Below, one piece after another: positions 1 to 11,458 of a stretch of DNA of 64,000 nt. This stretch comes from Podocnemis expansa (lineage: Eukaryota; Chordata; Testudines; Podocnemididae), in the NCBI GenBank assembly GCA_007922195.1, contig ML682007.1, positions 20,140,998 to 20,204,997 on the forward strand, read 5' to 3'. The position numbers and the translations under genes are program-made. The notes beneath the pieces are model-generated. The model ran no database searches. It saw only the letters and a program-made list of their open reading frames with translations, and had not been told where the DNA came from. Numbering within the stretch: position 1 is the first letter of the stretch; each line of letters begins with the position of its first letter.

Positions 1-343
1 GCATTCCAGACCAATGTTGCTGGGAGTCACACGTTCATAATGAGTGAGGAATATACTTTGCTCCCAAAAATTGTAACCTGAGAGCAAGGCAAGAGTCTGG
101 AGAGGCTCATGTAACTGCTAGTGTGTAAGTGCAGGGAATGGTACAGGTTTGCTCCACTCTCTTTTGCTCATCCCAGCTGTAAAGTCAGTGCAGTGGAAAG
201 AATGGGAAAGCTTTTTCTTATGGTTACCAGGCACTACTCTCAGGACTGCTACGATGACAACTGAAGTTGCCAACTGTTCCAAGTCCCAGGCTCACTGTTC
301 CTTTTGCTGGCTTCCTTATTCCCATGTGCCTTTCAGTGTAGCC
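1..343. other. Left edge, no gene recognised
   Basis: No exon, RNA gene or repeat that I can name is visible here. I searched it on the minus strand for the missing last exon of Kazal gene A and found no short reading block ending in Gly-x-Cys-stop behind a splice acceptor. Confidence 0.4.
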
Positions 344-351
344 CCACAGAG

Positions 352-2361
352 CGGTGGTTTTCAAACCACATGTCATAAAATCACAAATCCATAAAAAAGG
401 AAACCCTGGACATCGTATCATCTCAGCCTTTGGTACTCTCATAGCAGGCTTATCTGACTATGTGGACTCCCTCCTCAGACCCTATGCTAGCAACACGCCT
501 AGCTATCATCAAGACATCATGGACTTCCTGAGAAAAATCCAATCCATTGGTGAGCTTGCAGAAAACATTATCCTGGCCACTATGGATGTAGAAGCTCTCG
601 ACACCAACATCCCGCATAAGGATGAGTTACAAACTATTAGAAGAACCATCCCAGATGATGCCACAGCACACCTCGTGGCTGAACTTTGTGATTTTGTACT
701 CACAACCATTTCAGATTTGAGGATAATTTATACCTTCAAGTCAGTGGCACTGCTGTGGGTACCCACATGGACACACAACATGCCAATATTTTTATGGCCA
801 ATTTAGAATACTGTTTCCTCAAGCCTCATCCCAAAGCACCTCTCCTCTATTTATGCTACATTGGTGACGTCATCATCTGGACCCACAGTAGGGATGCCCT
901 TGAAGACTTCCACAGAGATTTCAACAATTTCCACTCCACTATTAAACTTAGCCTGGAGCACTTCACACAGGGGATCCATTTTCTGGACACTACAGTACAA
1001 ATTAGGGATGAACACATGAGCATTACCCTATACTGAAAACCTACTGACCAGTATAGTCACCTACATCCCTCAAGCTTTCATTGAAAACACATGACATGAT
1101 CCATTGTCTACATCCAAGCGCTACGGTATAACTGCATTTGCTCTGATCCCTCAGATAGAGACAGACACCTTCAAGATCTCTCTCAAGCATTCTTAAAACT
1201 GCGGTACCCAGCTGCAGAAGTGAAGAAACAGATTGACAGAGCCAGGTGGGTACCCCAAAGTCAACTACTACACGAGAAGTCCAAGAAAGAAAACAACAGA
1301 ACGCCTCTGGTCATCACCTTCAACCCTCAAGTCAGACCTCTACAGCACATCAGAGATCGACAGACTATTCTAGAAGACAATCCTTCACTCTCTCAAGCCT
1401 TGGGAGACAGATGTCTCCACACTTACAGACAGTCCCCTAACCTTAAACAGATATTTACCAGCAACTACAGACCTAACAACAGAACCATTAAAGCAAGCAC
1501 ATATCCCTGCAACAAACCACGCTGCCAACTTTGCCCACATATCTGCACAAAAGATGCTATTACAAGACCTAATCAAACCAGCTAATCCATCTAAGGCTCA
1601 TTCACGTGGGATTTATGCCATCATGTGCCAGAAGTGCCCCTCTGCCATATACGTTGGACAAACAGGACAATCTCTGCACAAAAGAATAAATGGGCACAAA
1701 CCTGACATCAGAATCACAACACTCTAAAACCGGTGGGTGAGCATTTCAATCTTTGTGATTGCTCTATTAATGATTTGCTAATTGCTGTGCTCAGACAGAT
1801 GAATACAAGATCAAAGCTTCAAAGAGAAGCTGCTGAAGTTGAATTTATTTGTAAATTTGGTTCCATTGCTTCAGAACTTAATAGGGACATTGAATTTTTC
1901 TCTCATTACAACAGGTGATTTGACCTTATGTATGCTGTTCCTCAGTGTTTGAATCTTTACAACTATTTTCATTTGCTATTACAGTGCTACCTGTTCCCTT
2001 GACTTACACTTCTCTGCATTTATTTCCTACCATTCTGTAAGTTCCCCATCTTCAAAGCATCTGCCAAAGTGGGATTTTCTCCCAGGAAAGCTCATGCAAT
2101 AAATATATTTGTTAGTTTTTCAGTGCCACAGGACTCCTTGTTTGTTTTACTGAACTAGACTAACACAGTTGCCCTTTTGGAACTAAACCACAGGTCAGGA
2201 TCCAGTACTCGGTCACTGACCCTCAAGTACTGGGTCACATCACCCCCTTGTACCACTACCGAAAGACTGGAGTACATTGCTGAGAGATGTAATTGTTGGG
2301 TCACAGACATAAATGATTTTTTAAATTGGGTCCTGAGGGGAAAAAAGTTAAAAATCCAGTG
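352..2361 (-). mobile_element. hAT-type MITE split by a PLE insertion
   Basis: The left end reads cggtggttttcaaacca at 352 and the rest resumes at 2193-2361. Removing the PLE at 371-2184 gives a roughly 190-bp element that is the reverse complement of the element at 20081-20267; shared stretches include ccagtact and gatgtaattgttgggt. Flanks ccacagag (344-351) and ccattgag (2362-2369) match at 6 of 8 positions, as expected of an aged 8-bp hAT target duplication. Too short to encode a transposase. Confidence 0.7.
371..2184 (+). mobile_element. Degenerate Penelope-like retroelement, copy 1
   Basis: Decayed single-ORF Penelope-like element (reverse transcriptase plus C-terminal GIY-YIG endonuclease). 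RT fragments read in frame at 372-806, shift frame near 740-755 and continue to 1036 (blocks ATMDVEAL, TNIPHKDEL, QHANIFMA). The catalytic YxDD box reads YIGD in LCYIGDVIIW, so an active aspartate is lost. A linker with NRTPLVITF and YPCNKPRCQLCPH lies at 1220-1585, and the endonuclease start reads IYAIMCQKCPSAIYVGQTGQ near 1613-1672. The 3' tail (about 2085-2184) holds the motifs agctcatgcaa, gtgccacaggactccttg and gaactagactaacac shared by all PLE tails here. It is flanked by the exact duplication aaaccaca (363-370 and 2185-2192). Dead by frameshifts, stops and motif loss. Confidence 0.9.
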
Positions 2362-2369
2362 CCATTGAG

Positions 2370-4091
2370 CAGACAGTGAGGAAGAGCAGTCTATTACTGG
2401 CATTGGGAGAAATTATGCCATTACTGGATATGACATTGAACTATAAAAACCCATACAGAACATGGGACAAGATCCTCAGTTGCTGTAAATCAGCATAGAT
2501 GTCAGTGAAGCTATGCCAGTTTCCCAGTGGGGAGCTTTGATCCACTAAGAAGTGCACGGTCTGAGCTTTTTCCCACAGGAATGGCATTAGTTTCTCAGGC
2601 AGGGTGTAGTATAGTTTCTCAGAAAGGCTATAGTATATAACAATAAATCTGATAGCAGGAAGTTAAGCCAGATGCACTTAATCTGTTTGGAGAAGAGGAA
2701 ATTCAGAGGTGACAAAACCAGACTTCAAAAGAGGAAGAAAAAAATCAGCAGAAATAACTAACTTGGGCAGGAGTATTTTACCTAAAAGTGAATGAACTGC
2801 AAAACACATTATTAGGTAAACAGTTTGAAGCAGAGGGAGCATTTAAAGAATACAGGAAAAACGTGTTTCTGGCAAAGGCCCTGTCATTTTCATTTTCTAT
2901 CATACAGATCAAACATGCAGTGCTCGTTGGCCAAGTTTAAATTAACCCATATGAGGGTCTGTTTTCTTACTCTGACTCCTGCTACATTCAGAGTTTTTTA
3001 GTTTGGTGACATTTATGAATATTTTAACTAGCACCTAAAGCAAAACAAGATGACACTGGAGCCCGGATCCACAGAGGTATTTATCCCTAGTCTACACCTA
3101 AGGCACTTTTTGGTGGCCGTCGACCAGCATTTATGCAAGGCACGTAAAATGCCTTGTGTAAGTGTTGGCAACTTTCTTAGCTGCCAGGACACACTTGGGA
3201 AAGCTGACCACAAATCCCTTGTGGTCGGCTTTCCTCAATATCTTCTTGGGGCCAGGACTTCCACCACCAATTTCTAGAGCGCAGCAGTGAGTTCATACTC
3301 ACTGCTAAGCACTCCCAGAATGCCAGGTGGATGCCGCCGTCAGTGTTGACAAAGCTCTGGATATGTAAACCCCAGATTTACGCACTGAACTTTGGGATTA
3401 AGGTGCTTAAGTGCCAGTTTTAGGCTCCACCTAAACTCGCTTGGTACCTAAATTTTGAGAAAGATATCCTTTGGCATTTAAGTTTCTGTCTCTCAGCACA
3501 CACACTTCTGCCTAAACTCACCTAATTTCCAAAGTGATGCACAAACAGGGAATACAGACATTCACTCACCTATTTTGGGGCTTAATTGAAAGGCATGATC
3601 AGAGGTTGCTTTCTGGACTGAGCTCATTCAAAATCTCAAGAGGTGATAGCTAGTAGGCTGCACCTTATAAATTTAGCTTTTTTGCTGGCACACTAGCCTG
3701 AGTAGTGGGAGATAAAGGTTCAAATCCCATCCTTTCCTAAAAGGGAGGAAGGATTTCAATTAATGTCTCACATTGCTGAAGAGGTGCTCCAGCTACAGAG
3801 GCCTGGGGTACTCTGCTGAGGATGAAACTGTTCCACTGTGGATAAATAATTAAAGTAATTGGAATAGAGGGACTGAATCCTAGGTCTCCCATCTCCATGA
3901 AGCAGAAGACTGGTGGTTGATCCTGATCTGGGCATTTCAATGATATCAATAAAGGAAAAATAATCAAGAGATAAAAGAGACCTGGGGAAACTGATGTTTG
4001 CTGCTATGCAAAAAATACTTAAATAAAAAGCTTTTATAAGCAGCTCCCACTAGTGATTTAACTCCATCAAAGAAAATATAAAAATACTTAC
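2370..4091. other. Non-coding stretch downstream of Kazal gene A exon 3
   Basis: Presumably intron 3 or 3' flank of Kazal gene A. Part of 3040-3480 resembles old dispersed repeats with the word ggtatttaggcacctaa (here gaggtattta, aaggtgcttaagtgcc, ggtacctaaatttt). A tRNA-like B-box string, aggttcaaatccc, occurs near 3718, but no matching A box is clear. No coding exon could be supported. Confidence 0.4.
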
Positions 4092-5638
4092 AAGATTTTT
4101 TCACACAGCAAACATTCATTGCTGTAAGTGACGCCATCTGTCCCACAGACTGGTGCATAGTTTCTTGGGCAACCGCCGATCCAGGTTCCATCTGGGTTTT
4201 TGTATTTACTGCAGTCAGGCTGTAAAATGAAGAAGGTGACAGTTCAGTGGGCATTTTTCACTCTTCACTTGTTCTTTTGAGAAAGGACATGTAGATGGTT
4301 TTTTGGTGTTTTTCACCATTTCCTAAATCCAGAATGGGGTAAAGAAAAAGTAGTTCTTTCATGCTGGGAAGGAAAGAAAAATGCTGCAGATGTTCTTTAG
4401 GGGAAGATCTATGTTATTTCCTCCCAAAGTTACAAGTCACTGCAGTAATGAAACTAATCGATATAAACCTGAAGACAAAGATGCAGAGCTAAAAATCTGT
4501 GAGGAGCCCCAATTTGTGCTTGTTTCAAATTAGTTAAGTGAGAATAATAAATATTTTTAGTTAGTATATATGATATAGAAAGAAATTTCACTAGTTGTTC
4601 TAAGAGACAAATTTTAAAATATATCCTCACCTGTCTCCCCTCTCTGCATCTCACACAGTTTAACTAGAGATTGGGTCATTTAAAATAACATATGCAAGTC
4701 ATCATCAGTTTGACTGTGTGGAGACCATCTATCTGAATCTCAGGTATATGCCCTCTCATTTTAATGGCAGTGGGATAGTTCTACGTTTTGGTGCAACCAG
4801 CTTTTTCCATAGTTTTAGGAAAGAAGCATTTCCCCAACACAGAGAACTTGGCAACAATATGGTTCCTAGAGTGAAATCCCAGGAAATTTGCTATTAACAA
4901 AAACAAAGAAAGGGACTGACCTGACTCCCATGTAGAGCAGTGGCTCCTTAAAATAGAACAGACAAATATGAATACTCAGTGATGTGAGATGATCTAAAGA
5001 TATCAGTTTGTACTGAATATGGAATTTCAAAGGTCTGTTTAAAATATTTCCTCTTTTAAAGTCAGAAGAATGTGTTCAAGAATTTATTATTAAAAAAAAC
5101 ATGATCCCAAAAGAGCAGGTGTGTACATTTTTATAAATAATACAAATACAAATGTCTAAGAGAGATTTTATTTCTGCCTTAACTGAAACTTTCAGTGCAC
5201 ACTTAACTATGGAGCAACAAGGATGCTTTTGGGACAGACGAGAAAGAACAAGACAATATCTTTGCAGTAGACAAAATGCAATAGTCTTGTGTGTTGAAAA
5301 ATACAATGCACTTTCTAACTCAGCAAATATCATCTAATATTCCTGGCATTTATAGATTGTGTATTAAGTTTATTAAATAATAAGCAGTGTTTTATTATTT
5401 CATATCACAGATTATTTCAGGATTTCTGCTTTATTAATGAGAAACAAAGTAAAAATAAAACACCTTTGAAACATGGCAAAAATGAGCTTAACCATAGCTG
5501 AATGCGAATTACTGATTTCTCTTACGTCTAAATTATTTAAGTCTATGTAATTGTAATTCAGGGTAGAGAGAATTACTCACCTAAAATGAAGCAACAAAAT
5601 GCCAAGGAAAGGAACACGAGGGCTCCTTTTACCTTCAT
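4092..5638 (-). CDS. Kazal serine protease inhibitor gene A (SPINK-like), last exon not found
   Basis: Secreted Kazal-type inhibitor, expected to block trypsin-like proteases. Exons on the minus strand: 5581-5638 (58 bp; signal peptide [19 protein letters not shown], donor gtgagt), 4921-4946 (26 bp; completes GATALHGSQ, acceptor tttaag, donor gtcagt) and 4092-4219 (128 bp, donor gtaagt). Exon 3 starts [11 protein letters not shown] and holds the core [19 protein letters not shown] followed by LLC. Cysteine spacing is C1-x13-C2-x7-C3-x10-C4-x2-C5, a classical Kazal pattern. The P1 residue (second after C2) is Arg, hence the trypsin prediction from family knowledge. Reading frame is open through all three junctions (phases 1, 0, 2). 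Exon sizes match gene C. The fourth exon, which must supply C6 and the stop, was not located: it may lie left of the window, be displaced by the PLE, or be lost. The start has a good context (cttcaccATG). Confidence 0.86.
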
Positions 5639-5713
5639 GGTGAAGTTAGGTGCCTGGTCTGCGTTGATTCTGTTGACTAGGTATCCTTGCAGTTCACCTC
5701 ATGACTGTTTTCA

Positions 5714-5724
5714 CATATATATAG
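5714..5724 (-). promoter_or_regulatory. TATA-like element of Kazal gene A
   Basis: On the minus strand the sequence reads gctatatatatgtg about 80 bp upstream of the ATG at 5638. Position and sequence resemble the elements upstream of Kazal genes B and C. Assignment is by motif and distance only. Confidence 0.5.
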
Positions 5725-8700
5725 CTCTGTATATCTATAGAAGCAATCAGATTCATGACCTAGATTAGCAAATCACTTGCAAAAATTATCCGTGACACAA
5801 GAATTTCTCCACAGGCAACTGTGGGTAGGAAGGAATTTTTACTTCAAAACAATTTGCAGAAAATATTCAGAAAGTTTGCATTGTATGCTGACCTCTGATC
5901 AACAGCATAGATTTAGGCTCAATTATCTTCAGTTTACTGCCACAAAACAGGACATTCTGCTACCATTCACATTTTTATCAGTGATTCCTTAGAACGGATG
6001 GTGAAATACAGCGGTCAGTGTATGTAGACTTTGATTTGGTCCTACATCAGAACATGACACTTGGCAACATATGTTCATACTTAACACACTTGTTTCTAAA
6101 GAATGAATTACTTATTTTCAAGATGAATCACATTATTAGTGTGAAATGGCTTGTGAAATAATGTTATTTGGCTGACTAGTGTTTGGACAGTAGGTGAAGG
6201 TATGTTCACTGCTAGATGCATGCAGTGGGAATTTGTGGACCCAGTGAGTGTTACTTACCCAGTTGTCCTTTGTACAGAATCTAGAGTCTTTGCAAGGCAT
6301 TCACACTGTTTAGGGAGAAGGGCCAAGCAAGTGAGCCCTACTGCGGTAAGATCTCTCAGAAACTAATGTAAATGGCACAGAATGAATTCAGAGGGAGACC
6401 TTGGGTAGTACGTCAGGAACCCCTCGAAGGCCTGAAATTAAACATGTGCTCACAGCGTAATCATTACTGAATAAGGTTAAGAAAATGCCTGTAAAGCATT
6501 AATCCTGCAAGATGTTGAACACCCTCAGTACCAGCTGATGTTGTGATCTGGTCATCAGTAGAATGGGGAAAACACATTGTGTAAGTAAAAAGAAAACAGT
6601 TATGAACATTTCCATTTGTCAGGATGCAAGTTGAATGAGTGCCCAGCCACCTCTAGATAGAAATGACATACTCAGTGAATCAGAAAAATCACCCTCCTGA
6701 GGGCCAATTTATTAACAAAAGGTCAAGTGCTTACTAATACCCTGAACACGTTCCTCAGGTCTGACAGCTTCTCATATTCTTTCATTTTAGTCCAAGAATC
6801 CTGTTGTATGTTTTGCCTTCCTCAAACCTAGGAGTCCTGTGGCACTTAAAGACTAACAAACAGGCCTTCTCCCACCTCTTTTATATTAAGAATGGTGTCT
6901 AATAACACCTGAACCAATGGATCAACAGGAATTAATCTGCAACTTCCTGCTGTGTTCTAAAACCTTCCAAAAATGCAGGCCATTAGGGAGAATCTTGTCT
7001 CACAGAATGTTCCCTCGAACTCACAGGGGTAACCTCACCAGCTTTTAATTTTCTGTCAACAGATTTCACTGCTTTGAAAGCCTCCTCTGCCTTTTAATAA
7101 AGTCTAAGATAAACCCAAAATAAAATAACTGTAGTTTTCAAAGGTTTGCAACTATCTCCCTTACACGCAGATTTTCTTCAGATCCTAGGGCTAACCTGGT
7201 ACTGCAACATTTCTACAAATAGGTATTTCTTATTCCTGTTTACAAACCTCAGGGTTTTATCTTCTCTACAAGAATATCATTAAAATGTTAGTATTTATTT
7301 TACTTTAAATGCCAGTTAAATTTGATAGAGCTCAATACAGAATAAGCCACTGAAAATCTACAGCCATATTTTGAAAAGTAGTCACCTATTTTGGGTAGCA
7401 CCTCTTGTTTTGGATGCACTACTTGAGTCGCCTTGGGCTGAGTCCCTGGAGCTGTGGATGCTCATCAATCATCTCAAGAGATCAGACCCCACGTTTCAGG
7501 TTGGGCACCCAAAAAAAATGAGGAACCCAAAAAAATCACTGTCTACTTTTGACCTTTTCCTTTCTTTCATACCATCACCCTACTAGGATGGGAGTTCAGC
7601 AAATGAATGTGTAATGAGACACTCCTGGATGGGTTTCAGTGGTTTTACTGGGATTGCTGGGTTTAAAAAGCATGGGTTGTTATTAGCAGAGCGAAAGAGG
7701 CCACCACTCTTGGCATATTCAGCAACCATTAGGTGTGGACCAGCCATTACTAGAGAAGGCCAAAAACACAAGACTTAATGGTGTGGAGTAGTTTGCCTTT
7801 ACTGAGGCTAATCACAGGTTAAGCAATTACAAGTTAGTGTCAATCACTAGAGACCAACACATCGTCTCATGTGCAAGCTACTGTCATGTCCAACATCTGC
7901 ACTAGAGCGCTGTTTAATTGTGACAGACAATACAGATATATAGGTGCATATTCAGTTTGTTGCAGAGCCATAATCCACTTTGTTAATCTATGATTGCTTT
8001 CAGAGGAATTGTGAAACAGATTATCTGCCCACTCTGGGGATTAATAGAAATTCTTGGCCTGGGAAATTCATTTCCTGGTGGGACCAGCAGTGGTGTGATA
8101 GTGCTGAAGCTATGGATTCTCTAAACTGCGCGGGCGGGTGGGTGCACAGCCCCACCGCTCACCCATGCAGGGAACAATACCAGCTGCGCACAGGGGATTG
8201 GGGGAAAGATGGGGTTGGGCCAGCTGCGGGGATGACTGGGAGAGCAGACGGGAAGGTTAGGGTAGGAGGAAGGGATCGGGCTGGCTGCGAGGGAGGAAAT
8301 GGACAGCGGTGTGGGGTTAGCCTCCCAAATTTCCACGCAGCAAGTAGCATAACTTGCTCAGCTGCATCAGTGGTTTAGACAGAACATTACTTAAGAACAA
8401 TAGCTACTGATTCTTATGGAGACAATATTTCCTTGAGTGCCCCTGCAGAAGCTGCTGCCACGAGATGGTAAAGTACCTTCCAGAGATGGCTTTTAGCTGG
8501 AGAAAACTTGAAAAATTTCTATCTTGGTTGAAAAATGAAAGTGAAGGGGGATTTCATAAAAGACTCATTGAAAATTTTCTTAAGTTTTTTGGAATTCTGA
8601 CTTTCCATTGAGATTTTGAAATGGAATGTTTACCACCACCTCTAGTTGCAACCAATGGCCATGTTAACATTTCACAGCACCATGGGCAAGGAGAGATTTT

Positions 8701-10165
8701 GTTAGAGGATATTAACATTAACCTGTACTCTTACGGTTCCCTGGGTTGTCTGCTGTCCAGGCAAAACAGACTGGATCTCAGGATTCTTCATAAAGACGAG
8801 TCATTGATAGTCAAGACTTCCAGAGGATTAGGAAACAGCAGACACGTGGCTCTGTAGTAGCTCTAAAGCAAAGAGTACTCACCTCAGAAACAACATAGAA
8901 GATGCTCAATTTAAATTGAGTCTGCTCTGGTCAGTAGATGCAATGCACCCCAGAGAGAAAGAGTTCATATACTTGTACCCAAAAGTCCAGAATCTCCATC
9001 CTGATTTTTTAAAAGAAAAATCACATGCAAAGCCATCAATGATACTGAATATCAGAACAAGTTTGTTGCAGGAAGTCCCAGTGTATTTGGAATGATATAT
9101 TCTACCTCAATCTCCTCTTTGACCTCTTGAGCTTTTGTCCCGAAGAATTCTGCGTATCCATAAAAATTGTGGGTTGCTGCATGACAATTGTGAGTCTGAT
9201 AAACCTGTATATTTTGTGGGAATGTTCATGATAGGCTCCATAAAACACTCTGTAAACTTGTCTTTGCATTGCTGTAGAAATCCATTAGATTCCTGCATGC
9301 CTTAAGTGAGCTTGCTCTTTTTTTAAGTAACAGAAAGAAAGCCAGTGGATGGTATATGGGATGACCAGTCAAAAAGAAGGCTTCTCCTTTTTCAGTTTCC
9401 TCTTATTGATGATGTGCCATCAGAGATGGAACATAAAAAAGGCCTGATGGACTTTGATCAAACGGATACTGAAAATTCAGAGCAAGTCCATCAGTTCAAA
9501 GGGGTGTTAAACCTGTTGTAAAGGGGCAGCTGGGAATTCAACTGCAGTAGTAAAAAAAAAGGAAAGGAAAAAAAAAAACCACACAGAACTTTTCCAATAA
9601 GAAAAGGTCAACAGAACTGGCTCTGTGATACCAATTCTTCTTCCTTTCTTTCTCCAAGATGGTGGCCACAGGGTAACTCTTTGGGTACTCAATTCTGCTT
9701 CAGGGTTGTGAAGGTTTCATCACCTCTGCTTCTTTTTTGTTCTCCTGTGCAGTGCACTGCTGTCTTCGCTGGGCCTTTGTTCAGATTGGACCCAGTATTA
9801 GTCCCACTGGAAACTGCTCAGAGTTTGACAGCAGACAAATGTGCCCATGCAGGTGGTGGTGGGGACTATTAATGTCTGTTGTTTAAATATTTGATTTTGG
9901 GCACATAACAGGTTTCATGCTGTTTCCTGGGAACTTTGTTAACAAAGAAGCATTCTTCTCAGATTGGGGCAGTGCCGTGAATAGCCTTGTCTGGGTTTTG
10001 TCAGTGGAAAAAATTACAAAGTCCCTTATAATCTAAGTGGAGAATCTAACTTCTTGTGTGTGTTTACATACCAGACAACTTAATCTGTGGAGTGGATTGT
10101 GAGAGCATCTATTGAGCAGAACGGTAAGAGACTGAGCCCAAACTAAACAGTCATAAAGCTAACAG
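5725..10165. other. Intergenic, no gene recognised
   Basis: No exon I can support. It contains a short PLE tail at 6827-6866, a GC-richer patch at about 8125-8340 with overlapping open frames on both strands that look compositional, and a purine-rich run near 9550-9582. The rest is AT-rich single-copy-looking DNA. Confidence 0.4.
6827..6866 (-). mobile_element. Short PLE 3' tail
   Basis: The string aggagtcctgtggcactt followed by aaagactaacaaa is the reverse complement of the PLE tail at 2085-2184. The flanks share only gccttc, so the insertion edges are approximate. Confidence 0.6.
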
Positions 10166-10973
10166 ATGGCCTTGCATTTTCCTCTCTCTGGTACTTTCCT
10201 TCTGCTTCATGTGTAAGTAACTGTTGCTGCAGGTGCCTTACAGAGCCCTCTGTCGGATACTTCTAGCACTTGGGAAGGGTGAGGCTAAAGGTTTATGGCT
10301 AGAGAGAGACTGATTTCCTTTTGAAATATGGGTCTGATTTTTAAAACTGACTTCTGATTTTGCATCCATAAATAATTGCATTATCCTTTAATTGTGAGTA
10401 TTAATTATGGCATTTCTGATTTTATTTGTCTAAATCTGTCTATTCCTGCAACATACTTTGGTCATATAAGTGTCTGTAAAGTCCTGACTAGTAACTCTCC
10501 ACAAATTATTCCATTTCCTGAAAAAGTGCTGAAGAGTCCTGGCTCCACGTAGATGGGAAATCTGACCATTAGATGAGGAATTGTAACCAATCAAAATATC
10601 AGTAAGAAATGATCGATCAGAATGTTATAGTAGAAAATCAAAATTTCCTCCATGACTAAATAAAGTAACTTCAAATTTCCACAGCAAAACACTGGGCCTC
10701 TGCTCCCTCTTGCATTGCTATAAATGCAGAGACACTCCAGTGGAGTCTATGCATTTATACCAGTGTGAAATGGGAGTATATAACAGAACAATCAGGCCCA
10801 TGGTGCATTAATGCAGAAAGCTTTCATGTGGTCATGTTTACCAGATTACAAAAATTCATCCAGCCTTTTCACTGACATATTAATGTTTATCACTCAATTC
10901 TAAGCTAATATTTTCTTTCATTTTATATCATCTCTGTGGTTTTGTTCCAGGTGTTGCCAACCAGGAAGTGGAT
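10166..10973 (+). pseudogene. Possible relic of a Kazal gene (orphan exons 1 and 2)
   Basis: The block at 10951-10973 sits between ttttgttccag and gtgagtcca, is 23 bp long and reads gtgttgccaaccag..., closely matching exon 2 of gene B (atgttgccagtcat..., also 23 bp, between tattccag and gtgagtcca). With a phase-1 start it would encode GVANQEVD against GDVASHDGK-type residues in gene B. Upstream, an ATG at 10166 opens a hydrophobic run (MALHFPLSGTFLLLH) ending at a gtaagtaact donor (10212), resembling the gtgagtaact donor of gene B, but the 47-bp length gives phase 2 rather than 1. No matching main Kazal exon was found to the right. I infer a decayed or partial duplicate of gene B; the exon-2 match is the stronger part. 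Confidence 0.45.
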
Positions 10974-11038
10974 GTGAGTCCAGTTCCAGCTGCTTATCAA
11001 TTTCTCCTTTTTCTCAGTCTGTGGTTGGTGGTGACACT

Positions 11039-11458
11039 GGCTATGTCTACACTATAGGTTTGAGTCGACTTAAAGCCCCTCAAGTCGACTTAAACAAAGT
11101 CCTGTCCACATTTGGAGTACATTAAGTCGATTTAAGGGCTTCTTTAAGTCAACTTAATAACTCCTGCCCTTAAAGTCAACTTTAAGGGTTAAGTTGACTT
11201 TTTTAACACAATGTGGACATTAAAGTTGATTTAATAAAGTTGATTTAGTGCAGTGAGCCCATGTAAGTTGACTTTATAACCTCGACTTAAGCCAGGGGAC
11301 CCATTTAATAAAGTTGACTTTATATAGGTCCCCGGCTTAAGCTGACTTTATAAAGTCAACTTGATGCATTGTGGACTCACTAAGTCGACCTAAATAAGGT
11401 CTACTTAAAGTCGACTTTAAGTAGACTTTATTAAGACTTTTGTAGTGTAGGCATAACC
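11039..11458. mobile_element. Palindromic MITE, ttaagtcgactt type, copy 1
   Basis: Termini ggctatgtctacacta and tagtgtaggcataacc are inverted repeats. The interior is built almost wholly of variants of ttaagtcgacttaa and aaagttgactt, so it can fold on itself many times. No coding capacity. The same type recurs at 22831-23237 and 36155-36511. Confidence 0.8.

Noticed and set aside
3640..3730. tRNA gene or SINE suggested by aggttcaaatccc
   Set aside because: B-box-like string only; no cloverleaf and no clear A box at the right distance.
7980..8378. 132-codon plus-strand frame in a GC-rich patch
   Set aside because: Two minus-strand frames overlap it and no family is recognisable; openness follows composition.
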